Assembly (NCBI GenBank): GCA_958296025.1
Contig: OY282430.1
Span: forward strand, 3,648,477 to 3,712,476
Direction: 5' to 3'
Length of the DNA: 64,000 bases
From: an uncultured Pseudomonadales bacterium
GTDB lineage: Bacteria > Pseudomonadota > Gammaproteobacteria > Pseudomonadales > Azotimanducaceae
Shown: in pieces, positions 36,014 through 44,815 of the stretch
How positions within the stretch are numbered: the stretch's first letter is position 1
Layout of the letters: every line of letters begins with the position of its first letter
The notes under the pieces: generated by a model
The model's input: the letters and a program-made list of their open reading frames with translations, nothing else
Told to the model about the DNA's origin: nothing
Databases searched by the model: none
Program-made: the position numbers and the translations under genes

Positions 36014-38001
36014 TTGCCCGGCACCACCTGCACGAAGGGCACGATGAGTTCCTCGATGCAGACGCCGCCGTGCGCCACGATGCGCTCGCCTTCCCGAACA
36101 AAGGCTGAGCGGCCCGGTGCGAGCAGCGGCAAGTAATTTGCCGGCAGGCCGTCGGGCGACCATTCCGTCGCGGCGGGAAAGCGCTCGGCAACGCCGCGGC
36201 GCAACCCCGCATCCGAGTACACACGCATCCGCTCACCGCGAATGTCCGCCACCGCGCCTTCGTCCGGGCGACCGCAGCCCGTGGCCTCAATGTTGCCGTG
36301 GTCGGAAGTCAGGTAAACGCGAAAGCCATGCTGGAGCAGCAGATCAAGAAGCGCCGCGCAATGTGCTTGCGCCGCCCACTGGCGCACTTGGTTGTGCATG
36401 CCGGCGGCGCCGAGCGTCATGCCGTGCATGATGCGGTCCACCTTGTCCACCACCAAGCCGATTGCGCGGATGTTGGGCTGCTCCGCCAACTCCGCCACCT
36501 CATCAAACGGGCCATCTCCCAAGCCCTTGGCGTAGGCGGCGCCCGGCACGTTCTGATCGGCCCAAAACCGCTGCCACAGCGCCTTCTCCTTATGGGTGCC
36601 GCGAATGCTCCCCGGAAAGAACAGCGGGGGATTGCCGGCGAAGATGGCCTGCCGGGAAACCGAAGTGACCGTGGGCACCCAAGCGAAGGCCGCGCCCTCC
36701 CGAAACCGCCAGCCAGGGCGTTGCCGGGCAAGCTCCTGCCGCATCACAACCCACTGATCCAGCGCCAACCCATCCATCACCACCAAGGCAACCCTTTCCA
36801 CGCCGGCACCGACCTGCCGCGCTAGAAAGCGGGGAATGTGGTGCAGCATCACCGGCGGATCCGGCGGCAGGTTGGCGAGGCCGGCGTAGCGGGCGACCAC
36901 CCAGCGGGCGAAGGCTGCGTCCATGCGGGTGCGCAAGGCATCGATTTCCCGCCGCTGATCCTCATTGGGCTTGCCGTTCGGATCGTGCTCCAGCACCGCA
37001 AGCTCCGCCCAAACTTTGGCGAAGCGGAACCAGTCGTCGTGCCGGACATCTGGTTCGGGCAGCGCGTCGGAGGCGACAGCCAGCAGCCGGCCCAGTCGAT
37101 CCGCTAGGCTTTCCCGTTGGTTCGAGCGAATCCCAATATTGAGCCATGTCTGGCTTAGCTCGTCTTTGCTTGGACGGGAGACAGGCCGCAGCAGCCCCTC
37201 CGCGAATAGGTTGTCCACATAGACGCGGATGTCGTCGTGATCGAAGGGCAGATGGGCAGGACCCGAGTATGCAAAGCGTCCATCCCCATCCGCGACGCTG
37301 AGCCTGCGGTCCACAGACCAATCAAGAAAGGTCGGCCAGCGCTCCTGCAGAAAGCCGAAGAACGCCTCCCGGTCCGGCACGATCCTGCTGAGGGGCCAAT
37401 GCTCGAAGCGGCCTTGGATGGCCTGAATGAACCGTTTGTCCAGCAGCGCCGGAACGCGCCGGCCGGGATAGTGGCGGCGCAGCAGAACGCCGAGCAAGTC
37501 CACTGGCGTTCGCACCAGACCGGAGACGATGCCGAAGACGTGCCGCAACACGAAGTCCTTGCTGGCAACCTTGCCCAAGACGCCTTTGAGGTTCAGGGCT
37601 TGGGCGTCGTAGAGGGCATCCAAATCCGCTGGTTCCAGTGCGGAAACGACGGCCTGGTTTAGTTTGGGGAACAAGTCGGCAAGGCCGAACGCCAGGTGGC
37701 GGGCGTTGGTTAGGATGTCGTAGGGCAGGGAATCCAGCGCAGCGGCGGGCGCCGGCACCAAGACCACCAAGCCGTTGCAGTCCGCCCGTGGCCCTTGGGC
37801 GCAGAGTTGCGATTCGTAGGCGTAGCGAAAGGCGATGGGATCCCCGAACCGGAGCAGGGAGAAGCCGCGCTCCCGCAGCCCGGCAAGGATGCGTTCGTCT
37901 TGGAGCAGGCCGTCCGGGTCCGCTGCGAGGGTGATTGGCGAGACGCCTAGAACGAACTCCCGAAGGATGCGCTCTTGCCAGCTAGTGGTGCTCATGGCCA
38001 T
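36010..38001 (-). CDS. pglZ: BREX-3 alkaline-phosphatase-fold protein PglZ
   Basis: PglZ belongs to the alkaline phosphatase superfamily and is the signature protein of BREX. With ATG 38001 as start the protein has about 663 residues. The metal-site elements are ALVVMDGLALDQW (D410), VPTVTSVSRQAIFAG (Thr at about 444-446), VDKVDRIMHG (about 517-526) and YLTSDHGN (D567, H568). ATG 37995 is an equally good start; the codons up to 38052 have no support. It lies about 6.8 kb from pglXI, separated by the inserted cassette, so it needs its own promoter. Confidence 0.88.
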   Translation of the reverse strand: MAMSTTSWQERILREFVLGVSPITLAADPDGLLQDERILAGLRERGFSLLRFGDPIAFRYAYESQLCAQGPRADCNGLVVLVPAPAAALDSLPYDILTNARHLAFGLADLFPKLNQAVVSALEPADLDALYDAQALNLKGVLGKVASKDFVLRHVFGIVSGLVRTPVDLLGVLLRRHYPGRRVPALLDKRFIQAIQGRFEHWPLSRIVPDREAFFGFLQERWPTFLDWSVDRRLSVADGDGRFAYSGPAHLPFDHDDIRVYVDNLFAEGLLRPVSRPSKDELSQTWLNIGIRSNQRESLADRLGRLLAVASDALPEPDVRHDDWFRFAKVWAELAVLEHDPNGKPNEDQRREIDALRTRMDAAFARWVVARYAGLANLPPDPPVMLHHIPRFLARQVGAGVERVALVVMDGLALDQWVVMRQELARQRPGWRFREGAAFAWVPTVTSVSRQAIFAGNPPLFFPGSIRGTHKEKALWQRFWADQNVPGAAYAKGLGDGPFDEVAELAEQPNIRAIGLVVDKVDRIMHGMTLGAAGMHNQVRQWAAQAHCAALLDLLLQHGFRVYLTSDHGNIEATGCGRPDEGAVADIRGERMRVYSDAGLRRGVAERFPAATEWSPDGLPANYLPLLAPGRSAFVREGERIVAHGGVCIEELIVPFVQVVPGK

Positions 38002-38069
38002 GCAATCACGGCTTGCGTTCTCACATGGGAATGTTGGACAACAGCCTGCCAACAGCGGCGACGTGGTGA

Positions 38070-38222
38070 TTAGATCGGTCCTTGGGCTTCACAGCTTCGC
38101 GTCGCACCCCGCGTCTCGCAGAATTCCGTTGGCCGTGTGCCGGCTGCGCATTTTTGGGGCGCAACGACCTTGTAGAAAACGCCGCTGTCCTCGTCCCAAA
38201 CCGCAGCTAAGTGGAAAGTCAT
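38070..38222 (-). CDS. Small HicB/DUF1902-like protein
   Basis: This 50-codon ORF starts ATG 38222 with a strong GGAGGA site seven bases upstream. Its N-terminus, MTFHLAAVWDEDSGVFYKVVAPQ, fits the first strand-turn-strand of HicB/DUF1902 antitoxin folds ('hxhxAxWDxEAGVW'). The second half, rich in Cys/Arg/Thr, does not continue the pattern, so this may be a truncated antitoxin. It lies just upstream of pglZ. Confidence 0.35.
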   Translation of the reverse strand: MTFHLAAVWDEDSGVFYKVVAPQKCAAGTRPTEFCETRGATRSCEAQGPI

Positions 38223-38384
38223 GCGCGATTCCTCCACAGGCGGGTGCGCCTAAGTCGCTCCCTTGGAATCAAGGAAGCCAGCTTATCAGCATTGGCGGCA
38301 GAGCGCATGGCGTCAAGCTGCCACCGGCACCGTGGGCCACTTCACCAATCCCACTCACGCCGGCGCGTGGTTACCCCGGCCGCA

Positions 38385-38420
38385 GCCGTCCATTCAAATA
38401 TCCGCCTCGCGCACCGGACA
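38385..38420 (-). pseudogene. vapB-vapC junction remnant
   Basis: On the minus strand the bases read PVREADI-stop overlapping TTG-AAT-GGA-CGG-CTG (M-N-G-R-L). The intact pair at 40212 has PVREVDI-stop overlapping M-N-G-Y-L. Only this junction is left, directly before the first Rpn-type gene, so a second VapBC pair was probably lost by recombination. Confidence 0.5.
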
Positions 38421-38492
38421 ACGAGAAGTCGGCCGCCTTGTACGCCAACTCGCACAGGCAGCTGGATGAAGTGATGCGGATCAAATTCGGTC

Positions 38493-39731
38493 TTGGCCTA
38501 CGAAAAGCCAAGAGATTCGCCGTATCCAAGGGCCTCGGACATGGCCAAGCTGGGCGGCATGGACCAGCAGCCACCCCAGGAAGGACCCGACGCGAAGGCG
38601 CTAAGGGAGGTCTCTCGCCCGAAGCACGACCCAGGCCAAAGACGCTTGTTCTCGCACAGGCGCATGGTTGCCGACCTGCTCCGCCTGCTGCCGGACGATC
38701 TGACCGAGGGTCTTGACCACGGCAGTTTGCGTCGCCTGCCGGCCGAGTACGTTGGCGACACCCTGCGCAGCCGCCGCAGCGACATGCCCTGGCGCATTGA
38801 CCTCCTGCCGCCCGGCCAGCCGCCATCCACCGGGCGGGGTGCAACGCCACCTAGAGCCGAGGAGGTTTCGGCAAAGAGGACTGCCCCACATGCCCCAGCC
38901 TTCTCACGCACCCCGGTGCCGGGACCTCCCGGAACCTGCCTGCTGCTGGCGGAGTTCCAGTCCACCGTGGACCCGCGCATGGCGGTAAGGATGCAGGAAT
39001 ACGCCACCATGCTGCTGGGGGACTTGGCCCGTGAGGGCAAGTTGCAGGGTCCGGGCGGCGGAGCGCCGCCCTTGCTGCCACTGGTGGTTTACAACGGCCG
39101 AAGGCCCTGGACGGCACCTTTGGATTTGGGCGGTGGGTCGGAGGGCTTGCCAAAGGCGTTGGCGGCTATGCAGCCGAAGTTTGAGTATGTGCTGCTGGAG
39201 GTGCGACGCTTCGCGCCGGACACCTTGGCGTTGGGGTTGCAGGGGAGCGCCGCCGGCGTAAACTTCGCCTTGGCGCAGTTCGCCTTGGAGAACGCTTCGG
39301 CTGAGGGCCTGCCGGCCGCCATGGCCGCCGCGGCCCGGCTGCTGAAGGCGGAGGGTGAGTTGAATTTGGCGGAGTCGTTCGCCATGTGGATTGAAGGTGT
39401 GCTGGAGCCTAGGTTGGGCGTGCGGCTGCCGTCCTTGATGGAACTGATGGAGGAGCCACCGATGCTGGCGGAGACATTGGATGAATGGGCCGAAGAAAAG
39501 TTTCGGCTGGGGAGAATTGAAGGCATGGCGCACGGCCGAGCCGAGGGCATGGAGCGAGAGAGGACTTTGCTGCTGCGCCAAGCACAGCGGCGGTTCGGTG
39601 CGGATGTCGCCAAGGCGCTGTCGGATTTGATTGCGGGCGTAGCGGACCCGGACCGTCTCGCCGAGGTGGGTGACTGGATTGTGGACTGCGCCACAGGCCA
39701 AGAATTGCTGGACCGAGCCAATCGTGTCTAA
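38493..39731 (+). CDS. Rpn-family recombination-promoting nuclease (Transposase_31 type)
   Basis: This protein of up to 412 residues has the PD-(D/E)XK pattern of Rpn/PF04754 proteins: a PKHD...FSHRRMVADLLR start (about 43-65), an active-site-like D in RSDMPWRIDLL (about 94-104), then CLLLAEFQSTVDPRMAVRMQEY (about 148-169), where E-F-Q replaces E-x-K. The C-terminal part (about 345-370) is a charged GRIEGMAHGRAEGMER repeat. E. coli Rpn proteins are DNA endonucleases that promote RecA-independent recombination. ATG 38541 or 38562 would be shorter starts. A 5'-truncated copy lies at 40710-41632. Confidence 0.75.
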   Translation: MAYEKPRDSPYPRASDMAKLGGMDQQPPQEGPDAKALREVSRPKHDPGQRRLFSHRRMVADLLRLLPDDLTEGLDHGSLRRLPAEYVGDTLRSRRSDMPWRIDLLPPGQPPSTGRGATPPRAEEVSAKRTAPHAPAFSRTPVPGPPGTCLLLAEFQSTVDPRMAVRMQEYATMLLGDLAREGKLQGPGGGAPPLLPLVVYNGRRPWTAPLDLGGGSEGLPKALAAMQPKFEYVLLEVRRFAPDTLALGLQGSAAGVNFALAQFALENASAEGLPAAMAAAARLLKAEGELNLAESFAMWIEGVLEPRLGVRLPSLMELMEEPPMLAETLDEWAEEKFRLGRIEGMAHGRAEGMERERTLLLRQAQRRFGADVAKALSDLIAGVADPDRLAEVGDWIVDCATGQELLDRANRV

Positions 39732-39795
39732 ACGTCCCTGCATTCCGCCAAAGCCAACGCCGCATATCCTCGCCGGAGTTCGGGTGAACTGAACC

Positions 39796-40215
39796 TCACC
39801 AAGGATTCACAACGGAGACGCCGGTTCTCCGAAAACCCCGCTCGTCGCGAGTGCATACGGCCAAGCCATGCACCCGCGCCGTTGCCGCAATGAATATGTC
39901 TGGATGACTGAAGACAATGCCCTGCTTCCGCCCCGACTCCACCATGCGCCGCCACTCGAGAATCACTTCCTCGTCAATGGCAAGAATCCTGCCGGCGAAC
40001 CAAAGCCGGAGTTTCTGGTCGAGCCAACGGTTCAATTCCTCCTGAAGCCCCGCGTCCTGCTGACGCTCGATGCCGTACCGGATCTCGGCAAGAGTAATCG
40101 TGCTCAGATAGAGACTATGCGGGGATTGCGCATCCGACCAAGCCTTCACTTTCGGATTGGGTTTGGTCTTGCGCAACTCGGACACGATATTGGTGTCCAC
40201 CAGATATCCGTTCAA
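39796..40215 (-). CDS. VapC/FitB-type PIN-domain toxin
   Basis: This is a 139-residue PIN-domain RNase. D8 lies in YLVDTNIVSEL, E44 in LAEIRYGIE, and the last acidic group is in HPDIFIAATARVHGLAVCTRDERGF. Translation starts at TTG 40215, which overlaps the antitoxin stop (TTGA). It lies between two copies of the Rpn-type gene. The target is probably tRNA or another RNA, as for other VapC proteins. Confidence 0.87.
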   Translation of the reverse strand: MNGYLVDTNIVSELRKTKPNPKVKAWSDAQSPHSLYLSTITLAEIRYGIERQQDAGLQEELNRWLDQKLRLWFAGRILAIDEEVILEWRRMVESGRKQGIVFSHPDIFIAATARVHGLAVCTRDERGFRRTGVSVVNPW

Positions 40216-40517
40216 ATATCCACCTCGCGCACCGGACCTTGGATGGACTCACGCCCGAACTCCAGCCGATTCAAGGGCGACCGAGACAAAAGATCGTGCA
40301 GGGTGGGTGCGCCGCTTGGCACCTGGAGCCGATCAAAGTCGTCTGTTGAGACCACAACGACCGCATTGCGGCCATTCACGGTGACCCGTTGCGGCTGTCC
40401 CGCCGCGGCGAGGCGCACGACCTTGCTTAGCTTGGCCTTCGCTTCCCCCAACTTCCAAACGGGCAGCGGCGCATGGGGAGGGGCCAGTGGAACAGGACTT
40501 GCCATGACAAAAACCAC
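40212..40517 (-). CDS. Phd/YefM-type antitoxin
   Basis: This protein of about 97-101 residues contains WKLGEAKAKLSKVVRLAAAGQPQRVTVNGRNAVVVVSTDDFDRL, the Phd/YefM DNA-binding fold, and a C-terminal tail (HDLLSRSPL ... VREVDI) that should neutralise the PIN toxin. The likely start is ATG 40505. It precedes and overlaps the toxin gene, the normal order for autoregulated vapBC. Confidence 0.87.
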   Translation of the reverse strand: MVFVMASPVPLAPPHAPLPVWKLGEAKAKLSKVVRLAAAGQPQRVTVNGRNAVVVVSTDDFDRLQVPSGAPTLHDLLSRSPLNRLEFGRESIQGPVREVDI

Positions 40518-40709
40518 ATTGTGACCAAATTGGTCAAGCCTATGCCCCGCTGCCGCTGGCTGTCAATGCCCCGTGTCGGCTAGATCTGACGCCGCGACTC
40601 GTCGCTGGACCCTGTCCCTGAGCGAAGCCAGATCGACAGCTAAAGTGTATAGACTGCACGGCCTAGTGCGTCCCGGGCATCCCGCGTCGGGGATTCAGCA
40701 ATGCGCTGC

Positions 40710-41632
40710 CTAGAGCCGAGGGGGTTTCGGCGAAGGGGACTGCCCCGCATGCCCCAGCCTCCTCACGCACCCCGGTGCCGGGACCTCCCGGAACCTGCCT
40801 GCTGCTGGCGGAGTTCCAGTCCACGGTGGACCCGCGCATGGCGGTAAGGATGCAGGAATACGCCGCCATGCTGCTGGGAGACTTGGCCCGTGAGGGCAAG
40901 GTGCAGGGTCCGGGCGGCGGACCGCCGCCCTTGCTGCCGCTGGTGGTTTACAACGGCCGAAGGCCCTGGACGGCGCCTTTGGATTTGGGCGGTGGGTCGG
41001 AGGGCCTGCCAAAGGCGTTGGCGGCCATGCAGCCAAAGTTCGAGTATGCGCTGCTGGAGGTGCGACGCTTCGCGCCGGACGCCTTGGCGTTGGGGTTGCA
41101 GGGGAGCGCCGCCGGCGTAAACTTCGCCTTGGCGCAGTTTGCCTTGGAGAACGCTTCGGCTGAGGGCCTGCCGGCCGCCATGGCCGCCGCGGCCCGGCTG
41201 CTGAAGGCGGAGGGTGAGTTGAATTTGGCGGAGTCGTTCGCCATGTGGATTGAAGGTGTGCTGGAGCCTAGGTTGGACGTGCGGCTGCCGTCCTTGATGG
41301 AACTGATGGAGGAGCCACCGATGCTGGCGGAGACATTGGATGAATGGGCCGAAGAGAAGTTTCGGCTGGGGCGAATTGAAGGCATGGCGCACGGCCGGGC
41401 CGAGGGCATGGAGCGCGGCCGGGCCGAAGGCACGGAGCGAGAGAGGGCTTTGCTGCTCCGCCTGGCACAGCGGCGGTTCGGTGCGGATGTCGCCAAAGCG
41501 CTGTCGGATTTGATTGGGGGCGCGGCGGACCCGGACCGTCTCGCCGAGGTGGGTGACTGGATTGTGGACTGCACCACGGACCAAGAACTGCTGGATCGGG
41601 CCGGCGGTGCTTCGTCGGCGACGAGGACCTGA
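40710..41632 (+). pseudogene. 5'-truncated second copy of the Rpn-type nuclease gene
   Basis: From about 40710 the DNA is nearly identical to 38848-39720. The first about 115 codons of the other copy, including the D-motif, are missing. An in-frame TAG precedes the homologous part and the first start is GTG 40775, giving at most 285 residues. It has an extra GRAEGTER unit of eight residues compared with copy 1 and a different C-terminal end. It is probably inactive as a nuclease because half of the active site is lost. Confidence 0.75.
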
Positions 41633-41727
41633 ACGAGACACGCGCTTGACTCCCATTTCGGCTCTATCTACCATCCAAAATTCCGGTTAGCCTTTTCGAT
41701 TGCTTACCACGCACAAAGGACAAGGAT

Positions 41728-42885
41728 ATGGCGATCAGTGAATCCGCCGCAAGCAGCCAACAAGTCGTCCACTGCGACTTGGAGCACCTCCTGCTCGACT
41801 CGCAAAACCCTCGGTTCGGCCTGCAAGAGGCCAGTTCAAGTCAAGCACAAATACTCGACCATATCGTGGACAAATTTGGGGTGAACGATGTCCTGAGCTC
41901 CCTCGCCGTCAATGGGTATTTTGAGGCTGAACCGGTGGTCGGCAGGAGAATGCCGAATTCTGCAAACATTGTTGTTGTGGAGGGGAATAGGCGTCTAGCA
42001 GCTTGCCTAATGCTCACCCAAGACCCAAGGGCTGCCAATCAGGCCACACATTCCGAGGATTTCCGTAAAATCTGGAAAACGCATGGTTATCCATCGGTAA
42101 ATCCATTACCTACCATCACCTTCAATCCCGATAAAGAAGAAAAAACAATTCTTTCCTACTTGGGCGTCCGCCATATCGCCTCAGCACAACCGTGGGACTC
42201 TTATGCAAAGGCTGCTTGGGTAGCACAAGTAGTAAAGAAGAACAACATTAGCATTGGCGAGGTCGCCCAGATGATCGGCGACCGCCACCGTACAGTAAAC
42301 AAGATGCTCGAAGGATATTATCTCATCAGGCAACTTACAGAAACTGGACGCTTCGACCAACAAAATAGCGTCCGCCGAGGTCGGGGCAGTGTTACAGATT
42401 ACCCGTTCTCTTGGGTATATACAATCCTCGGCTACACATCTGTCCGTAACTTCCTAGAGCTCGGTAGTGGCGAGGCAGATATTCCACCCTTAAAGGAAAA
42501 AAATTTGGACAACGCCGGGCTAGTAGTCCGCTGCATGTTCGGCGACAAGTCCAAGGGCCGCAACGCCGCCATTGACGACTCAAGGCAACTCGGCGCGTTG
42601 GCCGAAGCCCTTGCAGATAAGGAGAAGGTCAGGTTACTCAAACAAGGAGAAGTGCTTGCCAACATCAACTTAATGACACAGCCTCTAGACCAACGGCTTG
42701 CCGATGGTTTAGCAACCATAGGCAATGAACTGCGGGACTTAATCAGTCGTCTGTCCGAGCAGCCAATTTCTTCCAACAGTGCGGCGGAGCTCCTGCCCCG
42801 ATCTACCAAAAACCGCCGTCTCACTAACGATCTTGACAAACGATTGAAAGAAATTGCATTCGATGATGATGAAGATGACGATTAG
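41728..42885 (+). CDS. ParB-like (ParB/Srx domain) protein in defence cassette
   Basis: This 385-residue protein has an N-terminal ParB/sulfiredoxin-fold domain: CDLEHLLLDSQNPRFG (16-31), LAVNGYFEAEPVVG, and NIVVVEGNRRLAACLML (about 80-96), the E-G-x-R-R core. A helical middle contains SIGEVAQMIGDRHRTVNKMLEG, an HTH-like segment. The C-terminus ends in a run of Asp/Glu. ATG 41728 has AAGGA upstream. It is followed after nine bases by a nuclease-like gene and then a convergent C5 methyltransferase. ParB-fold proteins in phage and defence loci can act as nucleases or modification components; the role here is inferred only. Confidence 0.75.
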   Translation: MAISESAASSQQVVHCDLEHLLLDSQNPRFGLQEASSSQAQILDHIVDKFGVNDVLSSLAVNGYFEAEPVVGRRMPNSANIVVVEGNRRLAACLMLTQDPRAANQATHSEDFRKIWKTHGYPSVNPLPTITFNPDKEEKTILSYLGVRHIASAQPWDSYAKAAWVAQVVKKNNISIGEVAQMIGDRHRTVNKMLEGYYLIRQLTETGRFDQQNSVRRGRGSVTDYPFSWVYTILGYTSVRNFLELGSGEADIPPLKEKNLDNAGLVVRCMFGDKSKGRNAAIDDSRQLGALAEALADKEKVRLLKQGEVLANINLMTQPLDQRLADGLATIGNELRDLISRLSEQPISSNSAAELLPRSTKNRRLTNDLDKRLKEIAFDDDEDDD

Positions 42886-42894
42886 CTATACCTC

Positions 42895-43815
42895 ATGCCG
42901 CTAGCACAACGTCATGCCGAAGAGGCTGACCATGTTGAGCACGAAGCGCTCACATACGGAGCGTCCGTAGTAGATATCGGGCTCTACGGCGATAGGATAT
43001 CAGGCGTACTCGATGACTTTGAACTCGAGAATGCACACTCGCACGTTCGGGAGTCGTGGCACCAATCAGACATCGCAACGGACGATTCCGTTAGCAACAT
43101 AGGGATAGAAATTGAGCGCCGAATCCGTATTCTAAAGTCGGCCTATCCCTTCAAGCTAAGCGGCAGCACGTTGCGATACGTTCCCGGCAATATGAAAATC
43201 TATGAGTTCATGCTATCAGTTTGCTGTTCACCCAGTCTCACCAAAGGAGATTTTGCATGCCTTCCTCGTACATTCGAGCGCGTGGCCAAAGTGTTGGTTA
43301 CTATGTATTTTGGAGACTATGCACGGGGATGGCATACTGGATGGCCCAGAGATGATGGTACCTCATTTCAGAAGGCCGTAGAAGAGATACATCGTCACAC
43401 CGGAGAATGGCGATGGAATCCTCAGACAGAACTCGACCCCAACTCGGTCCGCGACGAAGGCTGTGATTTTGTCGTCTGGTTGGCTCCCAGCGATGATCGA
43501 AAGGTTGGCGGCCTGTTTGTACTGGGGCAGTGCGCCTGCGGCAATAACTGGCAATCCAAGTACGACGACCTAAGCATAAAGGACTTGCAGCGGTGGTTCC
43601 ATCCTCTATCTTTAGTGGACCCGGTTAGAAGCTTCGCTACGCCACGCTACATGCCCGACGAAATGCTTTCCAAGGCAAGCCCTCGGGCGGGGCTATTATT
43701 CGATCGAGCTCGGTTAACTTCAATAGCTTATAGAACGAAGGGAAAAGCATTCGACAAGGAAATGCTAAAACTTATGGATGATGCAACCCAGTTAGTTCGA
43801 ACTCGCCTACCATAA
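42895..43815 (+). CDS. Putative PD-(D/E)XK-type restriction nuclease
   Basis: This 306-residue protein belongs to no family I can name with certainty. Residues 187-223 read as a nuclease core: D187-E-G-C-D191-F-V-V-W, ten residues, then G-G-L-F-V-L-G-Q212-C-A-C-G-N-N-W, then K. This fits D-(x)n-(D/E/Q)-x-(K/C) restriction-like folds in which Gln replaces the acidic residue. The gene sits directly after the ParB-like gene and its end overlaps the convergent dcm gene by nine bases. Together with the methyltransferase this suggests the restriction half of a modification-dependent or modification-protected system. Confidence 0.5.
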   Translation: MPLAQRHAEEADHVEHEALTYGASVVDIGLYGDRISGVLDDFELENAHSHVRESWHQSDIATDDSVSNIGIEIERRIRILKSAYPFKLSGSTLRYVPGNMKIYEFMLSVCCSPSLTKGDFACLPRTFERVAKVLVTMYFGDYARGWHTGWPRDDGTSFQKAVEEIHRHTGEWRWNPQTELDPNSVRDEGCDFVVWLAPSDDRKVGGLFVLGQCACGNNWQSKYDDLSIKDLQRWFHPLSLVDPVRSFATPRYMPDEMLSKASPRAGLLFDRARLTSIAYRTKGKAFDKEMLKLMDDATQLVRTRLP

Positions 43816-44778
43816 GCCATTGAGCGACTCGCCGATATGCATGAATAGCGGTGGTGGTACGGCGTTTCCGATTGCCTTGTATTTTTCCCGTATTGCGCCA
43901 GTGTCCGGAAATTTCCAGTCGTGTCGAAATCCCTGCAAACGCGCCGCTTCCCGGTAGGAGAAGCGGCGTGGTTCTCCATCCGTAGCCCAATCCCACTTGT
44001 CCGGTCCAATTTTATGTAGTCGCGGACTTATGGGATGGAGCGGCATGTGCCTAGCATTGCTAACTATTGTTTTGCTCGGCTCCGCCCATTCGCACCGTCT
44101 ATTTCTTGACATGTAATACCAGTGAAATTTCTGCTCGAGGAATTCACCACTAGGCCATGTCGGCAATCCTTGCAGCGCGTCCTTAACAGTGGCGAATTTC
44201 GCACTTGATTCGCCGGTGTGTGTCGGTGCTGGGAAGGAGTATTGAAATTCTAAATCGCTCCTTATCCCGACTATGAATATCCGTCGTCTTTGCTGGGGAA
44301 CGCCGTAATTTGCTGCGTTCAGAATCCTGTAATCCACAGAATAGCCCGCCATCCGGAACCGGATGATCTGGTTATTGAGCAAGTGAATAAAGTCACTGCG
44401 CTGCATCCCCGAGACATTTTCAACCACAAACGCCCTCGGTTTTATCTGGCGAAGTGCTCTATCGAATTGCCGATATAGGTAGTTGACCTTGCGACCGGAA
44501 ATCCTCGCCCCTCCTTGGCTAAACCCCTGGCACGGATAACATCCCACGAGAAGGTCAGCTACGGGGAACGATTTGATTGTGGCAATGTCTTCGCATCTGT
44601 ATTCGGTATTGGGAAGATTTGCAAGGTAGAGATCTTTTGCATAGGGTGAAAGGTCGTTGGCGAACACGATTTCATAGTTGGCATCGATCAAGCCTGCGTC
44701 CGACCCCCCGCATCCAGTAAACAGCGACACAACCTTGGGTCTCTTCCTACCCCGAACAACATCGTGTTTTGACGCCAT
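43807..44778 (-). CDS. DNA (cytosine-5-)-methyltransferase
   Basis: This is a 323-residue C5 methyltransferase. Motif I is LFTGCGGSDAGL (19-30), motif IV is GCYPCQGFSQGG with catalytic C83, motif VI is VVENVSG (119-125), motif VIII is QQRRRIFIVGI, and motifs IX-X are REAARLQGF and KAIGNAVPPPLF. The target-recognition region between VIII and IX is short. It starts 37 bases after the pglXI stop on the same strand, so it is probably transcribed with the BREX genes, where the helicase brxHII would be expected. It faces the nuclease-like ORF tail to tail. Confidence 0.92.
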   Translation of the reverse strand: MASKHDVVRGRKRPKVVSLFTGCGGSDAGLIDANYEIVFANDLSPYAKDLYLANLPNTEYRCEDIATIKSFPVADLLVGCYPCQGFSQGGARISGRKVNYLYRQFDRALRQIKPRAFVVENVSGMQRSDFIHLLNNQIIRFRMAGYSVDYRILNAANYGVPQQRRRIFIVGIRSDLEFQYSFPAPTHTGESSAKFATVKDALQGLPTWPSGEFLEQKFHWYYMSRNRRCEWAEPSKTIVSNARHMPLHPISPRLHKIGPDKWDWATDGEPRRFSYREAARLQGFRHDWKFPDTGAIREKYKAIGNAVPPPLFMHIGESLNGLW

Positions 44779-44815
44779 CAGACCACCCCAAGATACTTAT
44801 TGACATAAGCCCCTA

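Noticed and set aside
34393-42885. ParA (34393) and ParB-like gene (41728) as a partition pair
   Set aside because: They are 6.6 kb apart, separated by BREX and other genes, and the ParB-like protein lacks a typical parS-binding organisation; no centromere-like repeats are next to either gene.
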